Shown here piece after piece: positions 8,646 to 16,705 of a stretch of 21,566 nt of DNA. The notes beneath the pieces were generated by a model. That model did not search any database. It saw only the letters and a list, made by a program, of their open reading frames with translations, and was not told the origin of the DNA. The stretch is from JBGRQB01 sp041725875 (GTDB lineage Bacteria; Bacteroidota; Ignavibacteria; Ignavibacteriales; Melioribacteraceae). Location: NCBI GenBank assembly GCA_041725875.1, contig JBGRQB010000060.1:1-21566 (forward strand), written 5' to 3'. The position numbers and the translations under genes were made by a program. Numbering within the stretch: the first letter of the stretch is position 1; every line of letters starts with the position of its first letter.

Positions 8646-8661
8646 CGATCAATATTGATCG
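8646..8661. other. 16-base perfect palindrome CGATCAATATTGATCG
   Basis: A perfect palindrome centred on AATATT with GATC in both arms, lying between the TPR lipoprotein stop and its terminator. It could be a protein-binding site, an extra stem of the terminator or a 3'-UTR structure. It is too far (over 160 bases) from the histidine kinase start to be a typical operator for that gene. Confidence 0.5.
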
Positions 8662-8678
8662 CTTGCAAAATAAAAACA

Positions 8679-10103
8679 CTATTTTAATTTAAAAGGAGAG
8701 TTAAACCTTTCCTCAACCCATTTCTGTGCGGTGATTGATTTTATATTATATTGATTCATCTGATATTCACCACTCTTATCTGAATAATTTAAAACTTTTC
8801 TATAATATTTTTTTGCTTCCTTTCTTTTCCCTAATAAATCGTAATTATGCCCGATCCAGATTAATGACCAATCTCGTCTGTATTTTTCTTTCTTGTTAAA
8901 TTCTACTTTTTTGTGCAGCTTTTTCAAAATACTAATTGATGCGTCATAATTGCCTATATCGAAATAAGATAATCCCAAATAATACATAATTCTAAAATTA
9001 TCTGTATCGATATTTAATACTTTTTCAAATTCAGCAATTATTTCATTATTTCCTTTCCAGCGATTTTGATCATATAATTCTAATGCTTTATCTTCTATTT
9101 GAGGCTGATTCCCCAACCGCAAGGAAACATAATTTTTTACATTTTTTTTCGGAGTTTTGAACTCCATTTGTTTAAAAAGTTCATAAGCCAATTCGTGTAA
9201 GAAAATTATTGAAAAAGATTGCTCATCTATTTTAAACTCTTTTGCCAAGTCAGAGAGTTTTACATTATCACTTACAACGTTTACATATTTTGATGTTAGT
9301 TTTGAAAATAATCGAGCGTACTTGTCATTACTAAAAAAAGAGAAACAAGTTAACTGATTTTCAAGGTTTACTACTCCAAAATCATTTAAGATTTTAATTG
9401 TCTGAATATTTTTAACTTTTTGATTCCAGGCAATTTGAGTTAATTCAAATTTATATTTTGCCAAAGTACTTAAATGTTTAGTATAATCTCTACTCCAGGT
9501 CATTGCCAAATTACCATCACCTGGCAAGAAACAATAATTTGTACCCACACTATGGGAATGATGCGGCCATACAATCCACCTAACATTTGGAGGGTTTTGA
9601 TCAGAAAATATTTTTATCCAAATTTGTCCCCAGGAGACATCTATTATTCGCGACCATAAAATGTGATCTTTAATTGCAGAGTTTTTTTCTCTCAACGAAT
9701 CAGATAGTTCCTGAACAATCGGTATTATAGAAGGATAGATCTTTCTGCATTCTTGTCTGACAAATTTATTTAGTTTTTTTCGACCTTCATTTATAATTAT
9801 CGGAAAAGCAATTTTATAAGTATCATTATCTGATTTAAGTAAATTTCCTTTTACCAAAAGAATTAATCTTTCGGGTAAATCCGGAATGTTATTTTTTTTC
9901 AATGCTGAATATTTAATTTCTTTAATACATTCTAAAACAATTTTATTGTTTATGGAATCTTTTAGTAACCTGAGATCAGGCAAAGGTTTTTCTGAAAACC
10001 CACCAGAAAAACTGTAACTATTATTATACAAGTTTAAATGGGAAGGTGTTTCCACAGAACACCCGGATAAACATATCAAAAAAGAAAGCAATAAATATTT
10101 CAT
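8679..10103 (-). CDS. TPR-containing lipoprotein of unknown function
   Basis: A 474-residue lipoprotein with signal peptide and lipobox LSGC (C15). The C-terminal third holds two tetratricopeptide-like repeats (about 370-402 with YYLGLSYFDIGNYDASI, and about 409-442 with WIGHNYDLLGKRKEA), which usually mediate protein binding. The middle region (about 60-340) is not recognised. It contains a His-rich loop WPHHSHS (179-185) and FLHELAYELF (301-310), which looks like the HE of a zinc site but lacks the second histidine. Eighteen bases separate it from the upstream small-lipoprotein gene, so they form an operon that ends at the strong terminator at 8594-8627. It may act on the inner face of the outer membrane; no function can be assigned. 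Confidence 0.8.
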   Translation of the reverse strand: MKYLLLSFLICLSGCSVETPSHLNLYNNSYSFSGGFSEKPLPDLRLLKDSINNKIVLECIKEIKYSALKKNNIPDLPERLILLVKGNLLKSDNDTYKIAFPIIINEGRKKLNKFVRQECRKIYPSIIPIVQELSDSLREKNSAIKDHILWSRIIDVSWGQIWIKIFSDQNPPNVRWIVWPHHSHSVGTNYCFLPGDGNLAMTWSRDYTKHLSTLAKYKFELTQIAWNQKVKNIQTIKILNDFGVVNLENQLTCFSFFSNDKYARLFSKLTSKYVNVVSDNVKLSDLAKEFKIDEQSFSIIFLHELAYELFKQMEFKTPKKNVKNYVSLRLGNQPQIEDKALELYDQNRWKGNNEIIAEFEKVLNIDTDNFRIMYYLGLSYFDIGNYDASISILKKLHKKVEFNKKEKYRRDWSLIWIGHNYDLLGKRKEAKKYYRKVLNYSDKSGEYQMNQYNIKSITAQKWVEERFNSPFKLK

Positions 10104-10121
10104 AGATGTCTTCCGATTAAA

Positions 10122-10511
10122 TTAGTAATTACCAAAGTAGCCAATTATCATTTTTGTATTCGGATCCATTATAGCAACAATTGGACCAGCAAGTCCCGAT
10201 AGCTCCCATTGGATTGTTATCATTAAAATTCTTTTCCCATTTGTTAAATTAATAGTTTTATCCGTGAGAAATTGTTGCTTCATACCATTATTTAGTTTGA
10301 TATAATGTTTATTGTTTTCGAAAATATATTCGCCGGCTTTCAGATCAAAATCTTCCACATTTTGTGTGATTTTGCTTACTTGAGATTCATCCAGCTGGTC
10401 TAATGCCGCTTGTTTGAACTCTAAACTTTTACCAGGTGTGTAAGGATTTGAATGCTCTGAACAACTTACAACTACTAACATTAATAATATAAAGATTAGC
10501 CCTCTCTTCAT
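10122..10511 (-). CDS. Small lipoprotein, unknown function
   Basis: A 129-residue lipoprotein with lipobox VVSC (C17) followed by SEHSNPYTPG. The rest is a compact, beta-strand-rich domain (about 60-129) with no recognised motif. The ATG is preceded by a strong AAGGAG site. It is the first gene of a two-gene operon with the TPR lipoprotein, whose start lies 18 bases on, so the two proteins may work together at the same membrane. Confidence 0.78.
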   Translation of the reverse strand: MKRGLIFILLMLVVVSCSEHSNPYTPGKSLEFKQAALDQLDESQVSKITQNVEDFDLKAGEYIFENNKHYIKLNNGMKQQFLTDKTINLTNGKRILMITIQWELSGLAGPIVAIMDPNTKMIIGYFGNY

Positions 10512-10846
10512 AATTTCACTCCTTAATTTGGTTAGTGTATGTTAACTTTTCTATTGCATTTAATCCAGTCTTAAATCTACATTTTGTACTAAGTTAGTAG
10601 TATTTATGTAAAATAGCAATTTACACTTAAATTTTAATCCCCCTACTGGTCATTTTACAAGTAGGCATAAATTATCATTAACCCGCCATTTAAAAATAGA
10701 ATGGCGGGTTAAACATGAATATGCAATAAATAAGTAATCTATTCAAACTACAGCTATTAATAAAAAACATCAGCACAAAAAAATGCAATTTGGAGTTTAA
10801 ATTTCATTTACCTCTTTAATTGTGTAATGATATCTTACACAACTAA
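10512..10846. other. 335-base intergenic region
   Basis: No gene seen. It holds the presumed promoter of the small-lipoprotein operon at its left end, the GC-rich hairpin at 10678-10712, and a smaller inverted repeat (CCTACT 10642-10647, AGTAGG 10660-10665). The remainder is AT-rich with no clear element. Confidence 0.6.
10678..10712 (-). terminator. GC-rich stem-loop downstream of the propeller lipoprotein gene
   Basis: TTAACCCGCCATT (10678-10690) pairs perfectly with AATGGCGGGTTAA (10700-10712), giving a 13-bp stem and 9-base loop. It is the most stable hairpin in this gap and lies about 135-170 bases past the propeller gene stop. Neither side has a good T-run, so termination is likely but not certain. 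Confidence 0.6.
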
Positions 10847-12178
10847 TTATTCATCGGTTGCATAGCCAATACTATAGCTTGTACCACTGGAACCATGGTA
10901 CCACATTCTTAATTTAATTCCATCATAAAGAACTGTTGGATAGAAAACGTGAGTATTGTCCCAGGTTCCGGAGTTACCCAGATCTAAAACAGGGTTCTCA
11001 CTACTTCTTGTCCAGTTTATTCCATCAGCTGAAGATGCGTAACCTATTTTATAGCTTGTAGTTCCAAATCCACTGTACCACATTTTATAGTTTTTTCCGT
11101 CAAATAAAACTGTTGGTCCGTCAACATGAATGGCTTCCCAACTGTTTCCCGGGTCATTTGACATAACGGGATTGCCGGAGTATTTATTCCAATTAATTCC
11201 ATCTGAAGAAGTTGCATATCCAATTTTAATATTTTGTTCATCATAGCCGGAAAACCACATTTTGTAGTTATTACCATCATAAAGAACTGTAGGACCACTA
11301 ACATAATAAGAATCCCAGCTTCCAGCGGCTCCGCTGGTTAATATAGGATTACCTGAATGTTTAGTCCAGCTTATTCCGTCTGGAGAAGTTGCATACCCAA
11401 TTCTATATGTTCCATCATCGGCAGAGCCACTATACCACATTTTATATTCAATTCCGTCATAAATTACTGTTGGTGACAAAACTCTTTTGGAATCCCAAGC
11501 TCCTGTATTTCCTATATCTAAAACCGGATTGCTAGTATATTTAATCCAGTTTATTCCGTCCGAAGAAGTTGCATATCCTATTCTGTAGTTTGTTCCGTCA
11601 AATCCGGTGTACCACATTTTGTATAAGGTTCCATCAAATATAACAGAGGGTGAATTAGTATACTTTGATTCCCAACTTCCTGTAGTGCCTGGAATTACAA
11701 TTGGGTTATTTGCATATTTTGTCCAATTTATCCCTTCTGGAATTCTCCAGGATACGTTGATTGACAAATCTCCTGTAGCAGAAATAGAAGCTAAATTTAT
11801 GTCAACATATGTTATTTGATTTCCTTTTATTTCAACATTTGTTTTTCCTCTGTATAACACTGCACCTTCATTATTTTTTGCTTCCACTAATAGTTGCCAT
11901 AATCCTGTGGCTATATCATTAATTGTTGATTGAGCGCCGTTATTTGTCATTGCCAAATCTTGTTCAATTGCCAGATAACCTGATCTTGTTAAGATAGCTG
12001 TCACAGTATCAATATTTTCAGTAGTTGAAGTTTTATTGAGTGAAAAGTTTATATTTCCTGTTTTTTCAAGTTCAAGTGAAATTGGTGAATTTATATTTTC
12101 TTCATTTGAACAACCACTAAAAAAAACAAATGCTAATGTTAATAGCATACTAATAAGAATTGAATATTTAGTTTTCAT
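10847..12178 (-). CDS. Lipoprotein with five-bladed beta-propeller (GH43/GH32-like fold)
   Basis: A 443-residue lipoprotein with lipobox FSGC (C23). Residues about 40-145 form a beta-rich domain, probably Ig-like. Residues 149-443 are five tandem repeats of 59-60 residues, beginning at GINW or GISW at 149, 208, 268, 327 and 386. Each repeat carries NPI/NPV, a G-W-[ED] step, a PTV-[IL]-[YF]-DG strand, Y-KMW[YF]-[ST]-G and IGYA[TS]S. This is the blade pattern of five-bladed propellers related to GH43, GH32 and GH130 enzymes. The blades are so alike that no unique acidic catalytic set stands out, so binding or structure may be its role rather than hydrolysis. The start has a clear TAGGGAGA site. 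It appears to be transcribed alone. Confidence 0.82.
   Translation of the reverse strand: MKTKYSILISMLLTLAFVFFSGCSNEENINSPISLELEKTGNINFSLNKTSTTENIDTVTAILTRSGYLAIEQDLAMTNNGAQSTINDIATGLWQLLVEAKNNEGAVLYRGKTNVEIKGNQITYVDINLASISATGDLSINVSWRIPEGINWTKYANNPIVIPGTTGSWESKYTNSPSVIFDGTLYKMWYTGFDGTNYRIGYATSSDGINWIKYTSNPVLDIGNTGAWDSKRVLSPTVIYDGIEYKMWYSGSADDGTYRIGYATSPDGISWTKHSGNPILTSGAAGSWDSYYVSGPTVLYDGNNYKMWFSGYDEQNIKIGYATSSDGINWNKYSGNPVMSNDPGNSWEAIHVDGPTVLFDGKNYKMWYSGFGTTSYKIGYASSADGINWTRSSENPVLDLGNSGTWDNTHVFYPTVLYDGIKLRMWYHGSSGTSYSIGYATDE
10850..11734 (-). repeat. Five in-frame tandem repeats of 177-180 bases
   Basis: The five propeller blades of the lipoprotein are direct DNA repeats of 59-60 codons. 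The conserved core reads as variants of CCACATTTTATA and GTTGCATA on the plus strand and recurs five times. This is internal coding duplication, not a mobile or CRISPR repeat. Confidence 0.85.
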
Positions 12179-12539
12179 TGAATCTCCCTATAAAATATGA
12201 TTATGGATTATTGAAATGCCACTCTTTAACCGACAAATAGTAGCTTATGCATTATCTGTCACTTAAACTTTAAAAATTAAAGTCTTATAAAATTCAAAGG
12301 TCTTTGGGCTAAAATCAAGTGTTACTAAGTAGTTTTCATTATTCCGGTTTCTCCCAATTATTTTTACAAACTATTTTAATACTAGCTTATACCCGGTCAA
12401 TAATTTATTTTTTTAGATTAAATTATCTTTATTAAAAATAGTTATAATTATTGATGTTAACAACATCAAAACTGTTTCTTAAAAACAGATCAAGCTTAGG
12501 TGAGTTACTTATTACTAAATTGGAGGAAAGTAGTTTTCA
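12179..12539. other. 361-base intergenic region
   Basis: No gene seen in either strand. The left end holds the leader and ribosome site (12183-12190, minus strand) of the propeller lipoprotein. The right end holds two adjacent small hairpins (12451-12488) downstream of the GNAT gene. The middle is plain AT-rich sequence where the lipoprotein promoter must lie; none was recognised with confidence. Confidence 0.6.
12451..12488 (-). terminator. Tandem hairpins after the GNAT gene
   Basis: On the minus strand CTGTTT/AAACAG (12472-12488) runs into TTTT, then TTGATGTT/AACATCAA (12451-12469) forms an 8-bp stem with a 3-base loop. They start about 50 bases past the GNAT stop and could end the DUF2200-DinB-GNAT operon. 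The stems are AT-rich and the T-run is short. Confidence 0.45.
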
Positions 12540-13031
12540 TTAAATAAATTTATACATACAAATTATGTCATCATATTTATTTTTATATTTTCGTTTTTTT
12601 ATAAATCTACCCTGTTCTTTAAACCCTTTGTTTTTATATAGACGAACAGCGTTTTCATTACTTGAAAAAACTTCTAATTCAATTTTTTCAATCTGATTTT
12701 CTTTTGCCTTTTCTATACATTTATCCATTAAGATTTTCCCGATTCCCAAACCTCTTTTTTCTTTCTGGACACCCATTCCAACATAAGCAGTATGTTCTAT
12801 TTCACTAAACGCTCCCTTACTGTAATCAATCCAGCCAATTAATTTATCATTTTTAAATGCACCATAAAAAAATGTCAGCTTTTGAGTTTGTTGTTCAATT
12901 CTTTTTTTAGTGGTTTCTAAATCAAATCGTGATGAAAAGAATAAATGCTTTCCTTCATCTTTAACTTCATTTACTAAATTCAAATATTGCTCTGCATCTG
13001 CAAATGTTAATTGTCTGTAAACTATTTTCAT
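12540..13031 (-). CDS. GNAT family N-acetyltransferase
   Basis: A 163-residue acetyltransferase, full length for a single-domain GNAT. The acetyl-CoA pyrophosphate loop is RGLGIG (93-98) following the VGMGV strand, and the C-terminal motif is SNENAVRLYKNKGF (124-137). It most resembles RimI-like or diamine-acetyltransferase-like small-molecule or protein acetyltransferases; the acceptor cannot be told. It lies 13 bases after the DinB-like gene and is probably the last gene of an operon with DUF2200 and DinB. A second, broken copy of the last 50 codons lies at 18801-18959. Confidence 0.92.
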   Translation of the reverse strand: MKIVYRQLTFADAEQYLNLVNEVKDEGKHLFFSSRFDLETTKKRIEQQTQKLTFFYGAFKNDKLIGWIDYSKGAFSEIEHTAYVGMGVQKEKRGLGIGKILMDKCIEKAKENQIEKIELEVFSSNENAVRLYKNKGFKEQGRFIKKRKYKNKYDDIICMYKFI

Positions 13032-13044
13032 ATTTTATTCAGAT

Positions 13045-13497
13045 TTAATTTTTGTGACACTTTATATTTCCTGTTTCAATATTAGCGAGCGAATAATTTT
13101 CTCCGGGAATTTTATTTCCATTTAATCCGCACAACATTCCTATTTGACCAATGTGACAAAGTGTATCACTTAACGGACCTTGAGTTAGTTTTTTGCAAAA
13201 CTTAGTTTCCAACTCTTTTTGCTCTAACACCTTATCAAGTTTTTCCAATAAATTATAGAAGCGTTTAATCTCTTCTTCATAAGATAATTTTTCCAGAAAA
13301 ACATCATCATAATTTTGTGTCTCTATTACTCTTCTGGTTTTGTCTATAACAAAATTAACATGATGAAGGATTTCTGACGGAGTTCTTGTTTCCGGAGAAA
13401 TTTTATATTCACCAAAATCTGAACCGGAGTGTTCATTTATTTTTTTAAATCTATAAGCCATTGTCACTAACAAATGTCTTAAAAATTCGTTGGTCAT
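13045..13497 (-). CDS. DinB-like superfamily protein
   Basis: A 150-residue four-helix protein of the DinB/YfiT type, a family of putative metal-dependent enzymes (thiol transferases and related). Helix 2 has PSEILHHV (H45/H46) and helix 4 TLCHIGQIGML (H115), matching the usual metal-binding histidines. The common HIGQI context is present, but I do not see the third histidine seen in many members. I chose the second ATG (13497) because AAGGA lies six bases ahead of it; the first ATG at 13503 has that site touching it. Fourteen bases separate it from the DUF2200 gene upstream and 13 from GNAT downstream. Confidence 0.72.
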   Translation of the reverse strand: MTNEFLRHLLVTMAYRFKKINEHSGSDFGEYKISPETRTPSEILHHVNFVIDKTRRVIETQNYDDVFLEKLSYEEEIKRFYNLLEKLDKVLEQKELETKFCKKLTQGPLSDTLCHIGQIGMLCGLNGNKIPGENYSLANIETGNIKCHKN

Positions 13498-13511
13498 AAT
13501 CATTCCTTTAT

Positions 13512-13862
13512 TTAACTCCTCAGAATTTTTTCCATTGCTTTTCCTCTGGCCAACTCGTCAATCAGTTTATCTAAGTAACGGATCTCCTGCATAGTTGGTT
13601 CTTCAATATCTTCAACTCTGATACCGCAGACAACACCTTTAATCAATTTTCGGTTTTGATTTAACTGAGGAGCTTCAGCAAAAAAAGTTTCAAAGTCAAT
13701 TTTCTTTTCTATTACTTTTTCTAATTCTTTTTGACTGTACCCGGTTAACCAGCAGATTATTTCATCAACTTCCTGTTTAGTGCGTCCCTTCTTTTCTGCT
13801 TTATTAACATAATGCGGGTAAACCCCTGCAAAACTCATTGCATAAACTCGATTTTTAGTCAT
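13512..13862 (-). CDS. DUF2200 family protein
   Basis: A 116-residue protein matching the DUF2200 family as I know it, in length and in the segments VYPHYVNKAEKKGRTKQEVD and IICWLTGY near the N-terminus. The function of the family is not established. The start is supported by GGAAGA seven bases upstream. It is the first of three closely spaced genes (DUF2200, DinB-like, GNAT), a combination of small accessory enzymes often seen scattered in environmental genomes. Confidence 0.85.
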   Translation of the reverse strand: MTKNRVYAMSFAGVYPHYVNKAEKKGRTKQEVDEIICWLTGYSQKELEKVIEKKIDFETFFAEAPQLNQNRKLIKGVVCGIRVEDIEEPTMQEIRYLDKLIDELARGKAMEKILRS

Positions 13863-13990
13863 TACAATTCTTCCAATCTTTTATTTAGATAACAAACCAT
13901 TTTATTTGTCGGGATTTTCAATTCCCATTCAGCAATTTAATAAAATAGTACCTGATTGCATAGAGTGATTTTGTGGTTGTCTGGATTGAA

Positions 13991-15022
13991 CTATTTGTTC
14001 TTCACGATTTTGACAATTCGATTATAAACGATTTCCGACAGGTTCCAGGTGTATCCGTCAAAATCAGTTGTGTTTACAAATTGAATGACAACTGCATCGA
14101 TATCTTTATGGTATTTTGCCAGACTCTGATAACCCGGAATCAAGCCTCCGTGTTCATAAACATAAATAGAGGAATAGATTTCTTTTCCACCTTCATCAAA
14201 CACTGAACCATCGTTTAATGCTCGTAAAAAAATACCCACATCTTCTGCTGTAGCCAACATAGAACCATAATCATTAGTTTTGATATCAGGTTCAACACCG
14301 GCATAATATCCCCCCATAACATCGTCAATATCAACTTCACTTAATGAGCTGAAAGTATTTTTCAATCCAAGCGGTATTAAGATTTCTTCTTTTATATATT
14401 GGTGAGGACTGTAACCCACTACCCTTTTAATTAGTTCTGAAAGGAGTAAATAATTTGTGTTTGAATATTCATAATCTGTACCTGGTTCAAAGTTAGCCGG
14501 TAAATCAAGTGCAAGTTTAAGTTTCTCTTCATAACTTTCAGGAGGATTTTCCCAATAGCCGGGGAAGTCTGTAAAGTTAGGAATACCACTTCGATGTTGA
14601 ACCATTGTTCTCAATGAAATTGTTTCTGCATTTTCAATTCTTCCCTTAAGTTCAGGAAAGTAATCGGCAAGTGTTTTATCTAATGACAGACGATTGTCGT
14701 TTACTAATTTTGTGATTGCAACTGCGTGATATAGTTTACTGATACTTGCAATTTTGAACAACGCTTTAGGGTTAGTCGGTATTTTATCTTTGCGATTATG
14801 CCAGCCGGCTGTATAAAATGCAGGCGGTTCATCTGCTTTATCAACGTAAACAATCATTCCGTCAAAACCATGATCAATTGCTTCATCCAACTGTTCCTGG
14901 ATTGTATCTGGCAAAGGGATTATCCAGGCGCATACTAAAATCCAGGGTACAAAAAACAAAGATATTATAGTAGAAATCCCTAAAGCTATTCTTATTAATT
15001 TAATCTTAAGTTTTTTATTCAT
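13991..15022 (-). CDS. Membrane-anchored SxxK serine hydrolase (class C beta-lactamase/PBP-like)
   Basis: A 343-residue serine hydrolase of the beta-lactamase/penicillin-binding fold. A single hydrophobic segment (about 12-34) anchors it with the catalytic domain outside the cytoplasm. Motif 1 is SISK (S93, K96), motif 2 YSN (Y186, S187, N188) and motif 3 HGG (291-293). RTMVQHRSGIPNF is the typical strand region of the family. All three motifs are intact. The HGG triad is common among esterases and D-amino peptidases of this fold, so penicillin resistance should not be assumed. It lies 50 bases after the HEFGH membrane-peptidase gene and may be co-transcribed with it. Confidence 0.9.
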   Translation of the reverse strand: MNKKLKIKLIRIALGISTIISLFFVPWILVCAWIIPLPDTIQEQLDEAIDHGFDGMIVYVDKADEPPAFYTAGWHNRKDKIPTNPKALFKIASISKLYHAVAITKLVNDNRLSLDKTLADYFPELKGRIENAETISLRTMVQHRSGIPNFTDFPGYWENPPESYEEKLKLALDLPANFEPGTDYEYSNTNYLLLSELIKRVVGYSPHQYIKEEILIPLGLKNTFSSLSEVDIDDVMGGYYAGVEPDIKTNDYGSMLATAEDVGIFLRALNDGSVFDEGGKEIYSSIYVYEHGGLIPGYQSLAKYHKDIDAVVIQFVNTTDFDGYTWNLSEIVYNRIVKIVKNK

Positions 15023-15072
15023 TTTATAATCTCTTTCAACAATTCAGCATAGTTTAGATTTATAACATACTG

Positions 15073-15615
15073 CTATATACCAAAAAATTCATAAGTTGCA
15101 ATTAAAATTAGCTGACTGAATACAGCAACTGCATAAAAATAACAATTTGTTTTTAGATCTATTTTAAGTTTTATGCTGGATCTTATTGTAAGACTCAATA
15201 AAATCACAAGAACAATAATTGGTACTATAAATGTTCCTACATCCAGAATATTTGCTATTCTTGCTTCATCTTGATTCGAAAATCCGCCAAATGCAAGCGA
15301 GAAAAATCTAATAACAAATTGAGAAAAAACAATTGGATATGCATATAGTGAATCATATAATTCAATAATTATAAATCCAATTAATGATAAAATAATTGTA
15401 AATGCGGGTCCGCCAATGCTTACATATAAATTATGATCCGGGGCAATATAGCTGCCACTTTCAGGCCAGACATAATTTAAACTATAGTACATATCATTTC
15501 CTAAAACTTCTCCAACTATCCAATGCCCAAATTCGTGAAACAGGTAGGAGCAAAATACTGTTGGGATAAACAGTAAATAAAGATTTGCTTTAGTTTTTTT
15601 ACTCATCTCAGACAT
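15073..15615 (-). CDS. M50/site-2-protease-like membrane zinc metallopeptidase
   Basis: A 180-residue membrane protein with about four or five hydrophobic helices. The second half of the first helix holds FHEFGHWIVGE, an HExxH zinc motif (H27, E28, H31). NQDEARIANILD places D125 where site-2 proteases have the third ligand in their LDG motif, but the NPxP part is missing. The frame is open upstream to a GTG, but the ATG at 15615 has AGGTGG five or six bases ahead and is the better start. It is smaller than canonical RseP-type proteases and lacks a PDZ domain. It may clip another membrane protein; the substrate is unknown. The serine-hydrolase gene follows 50 bases on. Confidence 0.72.
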   Translation of the reverse strand: MSEMSKKTKANLYLLFIPTVFCSYLFHEFGHWIVGEVLGNDMYYSLNYVWPESGSYIAPDHNLYVSIGGPAFTIILSLIGFIIIELYDSLYAYPIVFSQFVIRFFSLAFGGFSNQDEARIANILDVGTFIVPIIVLVILLSLTIRSSIKLKIDLKTNCYFYAVAVFSQLILIATYEFFGI

Positions 15616-15654
15616 AACAGCCACCTATACAATTTGTACTATAAGAACTTCAAT

Positions 15655-15716
15655 CTAGATATGTACGACTTAATAATCTTTATTATTGATAAAACTTCCA
15701 GTCTTTTGTCGTATAA
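15655..15716. other. Imperfect inverted repeat between the DUF3788 and membrane-peptidase genes
   Basis: TACGAC (15664-15669) and GTCGTA (15708-15713) pair, and the pairing extends outward to TAT/ATA with a 2-base bulge. An inner AATAAT/ATTATT hairpin lies at 15672-15687. On the minus strand the structure begins 28 bases after the DUF3788 stop. It could be a terminator without a T-run or a recombination-site-like palindrome. Confidence 0.35.
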
Positions 15717-15743
15717 CAGATGGATTTAGTTCTGGTTTTTGAG

Positions 15744-16160
15744 CTAATTATTGATTTTTATTTCGACCAATTTGATGATTGCGTCTATTTGTTTTTTAGT
15801 TCTCACTTCTATCTGTAATCCTCGTCCTTCTGCATATCGTCTTGCATTTTTAACTTTTTCTATTAAATCTTCTGGAATATCACTCTCTTCGATAGCTTTA
15901 ACTGCTCGATCACCAAAAATAAAACCAATTCTAAAATATTTATCGCAGGGTCCGAAGAAAAATAAATTCCTCTTTTTCAAAAGCATTTTGAGTGACCACC
16001 CCGATTTTTTACCATAGTATTTCCATTCAGGAGTAACTATACCGAAACGATCATTTAAAATATTTTGGATTTCTTCCCAACGCTTATATGATCTTCCTAA
16101 TACAGCTTGAATCATTTCATCTGTTGGTTTTTCGGATTTATCGCAAAACAATATTCTCAT
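15744..16160 (-). CDS. DUF3788 family protein
   Basis: A 138-residue protein that matches my knowledge of the DUF3788 family: an N-terminal DKSEKP segment, W-K-Y-Y-G-K-K-S-G-W around residues 46-55, KKRNLFFFGP, IFGDRA and a late YAEGRG. These proteins have a mixed alpha/beta layout resembling DUF1801/YdhG-type domains; no activity is established. I chose the ATG at 16160 because GGAG lies seven bases ahead; the frame also has an ATG seven codons upstream (16181). Confidence 0.8.
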   Translation of the reverse strand: MRILFCDKSEKPTDEMIQAVLGRSYKRWEEIQNILNDRFGIVTPEWKYYGKKSGWSLKMLLKKRNLFFFGPCDKYFRIGFIFGDRAVKAIEESDIPEDLIEKVKNARRYAEGRGLQIEVRTKKQIDAIIKLVEIKINN

Positions 16161-16264
16161 TAACAATCTCCATAATTTCATTTGTTATGTTATTGCTTCA
16201 GTTTATACACAGTTTCTTCTTTTTGAAAAATTCTGTATTTTTAAAAACTCTGTAACACTGTCGT

Positions 16265-16591
16265 TCAAACCATTTTTTTATAATTAGGTAACAATAAAGC
16301 AACTCCGATCACGGGAATAATTAATACTGGAACTTGCCAATTTCCTGCAATTACTGCAACTAAATTATGTACAAGATACATTGCTAAATAAAAAAACACT
16401 CCCAATTTTTTCATTTTCCAGAGTTTCCAGATTGCAAATATTGCGGCTAATGCTGAAAGGCCAATGTAAATTTGATACCAAAGTCCAATTTTAGCGGAAG
16501 CTTCACTAAGTATTGCGGATGGGTAAAGTAGCAAACCAAGAAGTTCAAAAGCACAAACTATAAGGACAAGTTTTGCCGGCAGAGGTCTCAT
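16265..16591 (-). CDS. Small four-helix membrane protein, unknown function
   Basis: A 108-residue, highly hydrophobic protein with helices at about 7-27, 37-58, 63-80 and 84-101 and short polar loops (KLWKMKK between helices 2 and 3). No conserved catalytic residue was seen. AGGAAA lies ten bases before the ATG. It stands downstream of the SRPBCC and Crp/Fnr genes on the same strand and may be part of that transcription unit, although 114 bases and a hairpin lie between. Confidence 0.7.
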   Translation of the reverse strand: MRPLPAKLVLIVCAFELLGLLLYPSAILSEASAKIGLWYQIYIGLSALAAIFAIWKLWKMKKLGVFFYLAMYLVHNLVAVIAGNWQVPVLIIPVIGVALLLPNYKKMV

Positions 16592-16644
16592 AATTCAATT
16601 TTCCTATTTTATGGGAAGATTACTATATCAAAATAAGAGCTCAC

Positions 16645-16664
16645 ACTGACAACTGTATGTCAGT
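16645..16664. promoter_or_regulatory. 7-bp hairpin or operator upstream of the small membrane-protein gene
   Basis: ACTGACA (16645-16651) and TGTCAGT (16658-16664) are perfect inverted repeats around a 6-base centre. It lies 54-73 bases upstream of the start at 16591 and about 40 bases past the SRPBCC stop. No T-run follows, which makes a regulator site as likely as a terminator. Confidence 0.4.
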
Positions 16665-16705
16665 TACTTGAAATATTTTTTAATAAAAAACTTATCTGTT
16701 TCCTA

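Noticed and set aside
9174..9205. Zinc peptidase motif in the TPR lipoprotein (HELAYELF)
   Set aside because: The second histidine of HExxH is replaced (HELAY) and no third ligand is obvious.
10850..11734. CRISPR or other non-coding repeat array
   Set aside because: The 177-180-base period is in frame and encodes propeller blades; there are no short identical repeats with unique spacers.
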